A stretch of DNA of 64,000 bases from Polytrichum commune (taxonomy: Eukaryota > Streptophyta > Polytrichopsida > Polytrichales > Polytrichaceae), in the NCBI GenBank assembly GCA_950295325.1, contig OX485807.1, forward strand, positions 20,059,666-20,123,665, written 5' to 3'. The notes beneath the pieces were generated by a model that was given only the letters and a program-made list of their open reading frames with translations, was not told where the DNA came from and made no database searches. Shown in pieces: positions 63,391-64,000 of the stretch. Position 1 is the stretch's first letter. The number at the start of each line of letters is the position of its first letter. The translations under genes were made by a program, and so were the position numbers.

Positions 63391-64000
63391 AATGTGGAAG
63401 TGTGGTTACTATGTCATAAATATATCTATATTGTCAAATACACATTTGTCACGTGGATGGTCACATTTTCGTGATGGCGTTTGTTCATCCATCATTTTTG
63501 GGCACCCTCGCATGATGCTCTTCATCATTGCCAAGCTTGCAAGGAGCACAAGATGAGATTCCAATTTCTAGTGCATTGTATAGTGCTCAAGCATGCATAT
63601 GTTAACACAAGGAAACATTATGGAATTTGTGATGAGCAATCAACTATGATGAGTATGCAATAGGGTATAATTTATTGTCGCATGTGTAGCAAGCATGGTG
63701 CTAGTATTCTTCAAAATTGCAAAGTGTCACAATTCCATCCATACCACGTTTAAGTATCATGTTTTCATCCCACCTTATTATCTTTGGTATCAAAACTCAT
63801 TTGTTAACTTCATTCACATCCACCAAGCCCTATCCACAAAAATCAATGTAAATGAAGCAAATGTAATTGCCCACCAACACTAAAACCTAACGTACTTACC
63901 AAGTGTGTTTTTGTGTCAAGTTTTGGTTCCTCTCAAATAGAAAATATAGTCTAGGCCTAACTTGCTTCGTTCTAGTGACCCTTTAACTATCACATGGCAG
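63391..64000. other. Intergenic, no gene seen
   Basis: AT-rich sequence running to the window edge, with short frames only. Confidence 0.5.

Overview
The window looks like a gene-poor, repeat-rich stretch of a land-plant nuclear genome. Three things point there: a plant-like single-copy housekeeping gene (the splicing factor PRP17/CDC40), an F-box/kelch-type gene, and plant-style non-autonomous transposons (a Stowaway-like MITE, many PIF/Harbinger-like MITEs with TAA/TTA target duplications, and a tRNA-derived SINE). The base composition is AT-rich, and most of the 64 kb has no coding signal. I cannot name the species. No bacterial, organellar, viral or CRISPR signal was recognised.

Layout. 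1-4.2 kb: MITEs, including a 2.2-kb composite element whose right end lies 275 bp from the PRP17 start codon. 4.2-6.3 kb: short promoter with a G-box and telo-box, then the intron-free PRP17 coding region on +. 8.3-10.2 kb: a convergent minus-strand F-box/kelch-type gene whose last two exons join cleanly in sequence; its F-box exon and start are not found. 11-23 kb: MITEs and decayed dispersed repeats. 24-26 kb: unremarkable single-copy-looking DNA. 26-32 kb: an intact SINE with a 12-bp target duplication, MITEs and other repeats. 34-36 kb: a GC-richer block with trinucleotide repeats. 38.5-39.5 kb: an element with about 240-bp inverted ends around a unique core. 40.5-42 kb: a complex tandem repeat. 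43.6-45.2 kb: a strongly C-rich block, ending at a second SINE copy with a chimeric 5' end. 45.6-48.3 kb: very AT-rich DNA. 49.2-49.6 kb: a minisatellite of about ten 43-bp units. 52.1-53.45 kb: a block C-rich on the minus strand, headed by a retroelement RNase H remnant. 54-64 kb: further copies of the same repeat families.

The two genes show no functional link. PRP17 acts in the second step of splicing, and the F-box/kelch-type protein would act in substrate choice for ubiquitin ligases if it still works. I found no clear evidence of a new multi-gene biological system. The most informative observations are the repeat families that recur inside this one window and whose ends can be defined by comparing copies: a SINE with exact 12-bp duplications and one template-switched copy, several related Harbinger-like MITEs, a small family with CATAACATTACTCAGC-type inverted ends, and a long-inverted-repeat element with a captured core.
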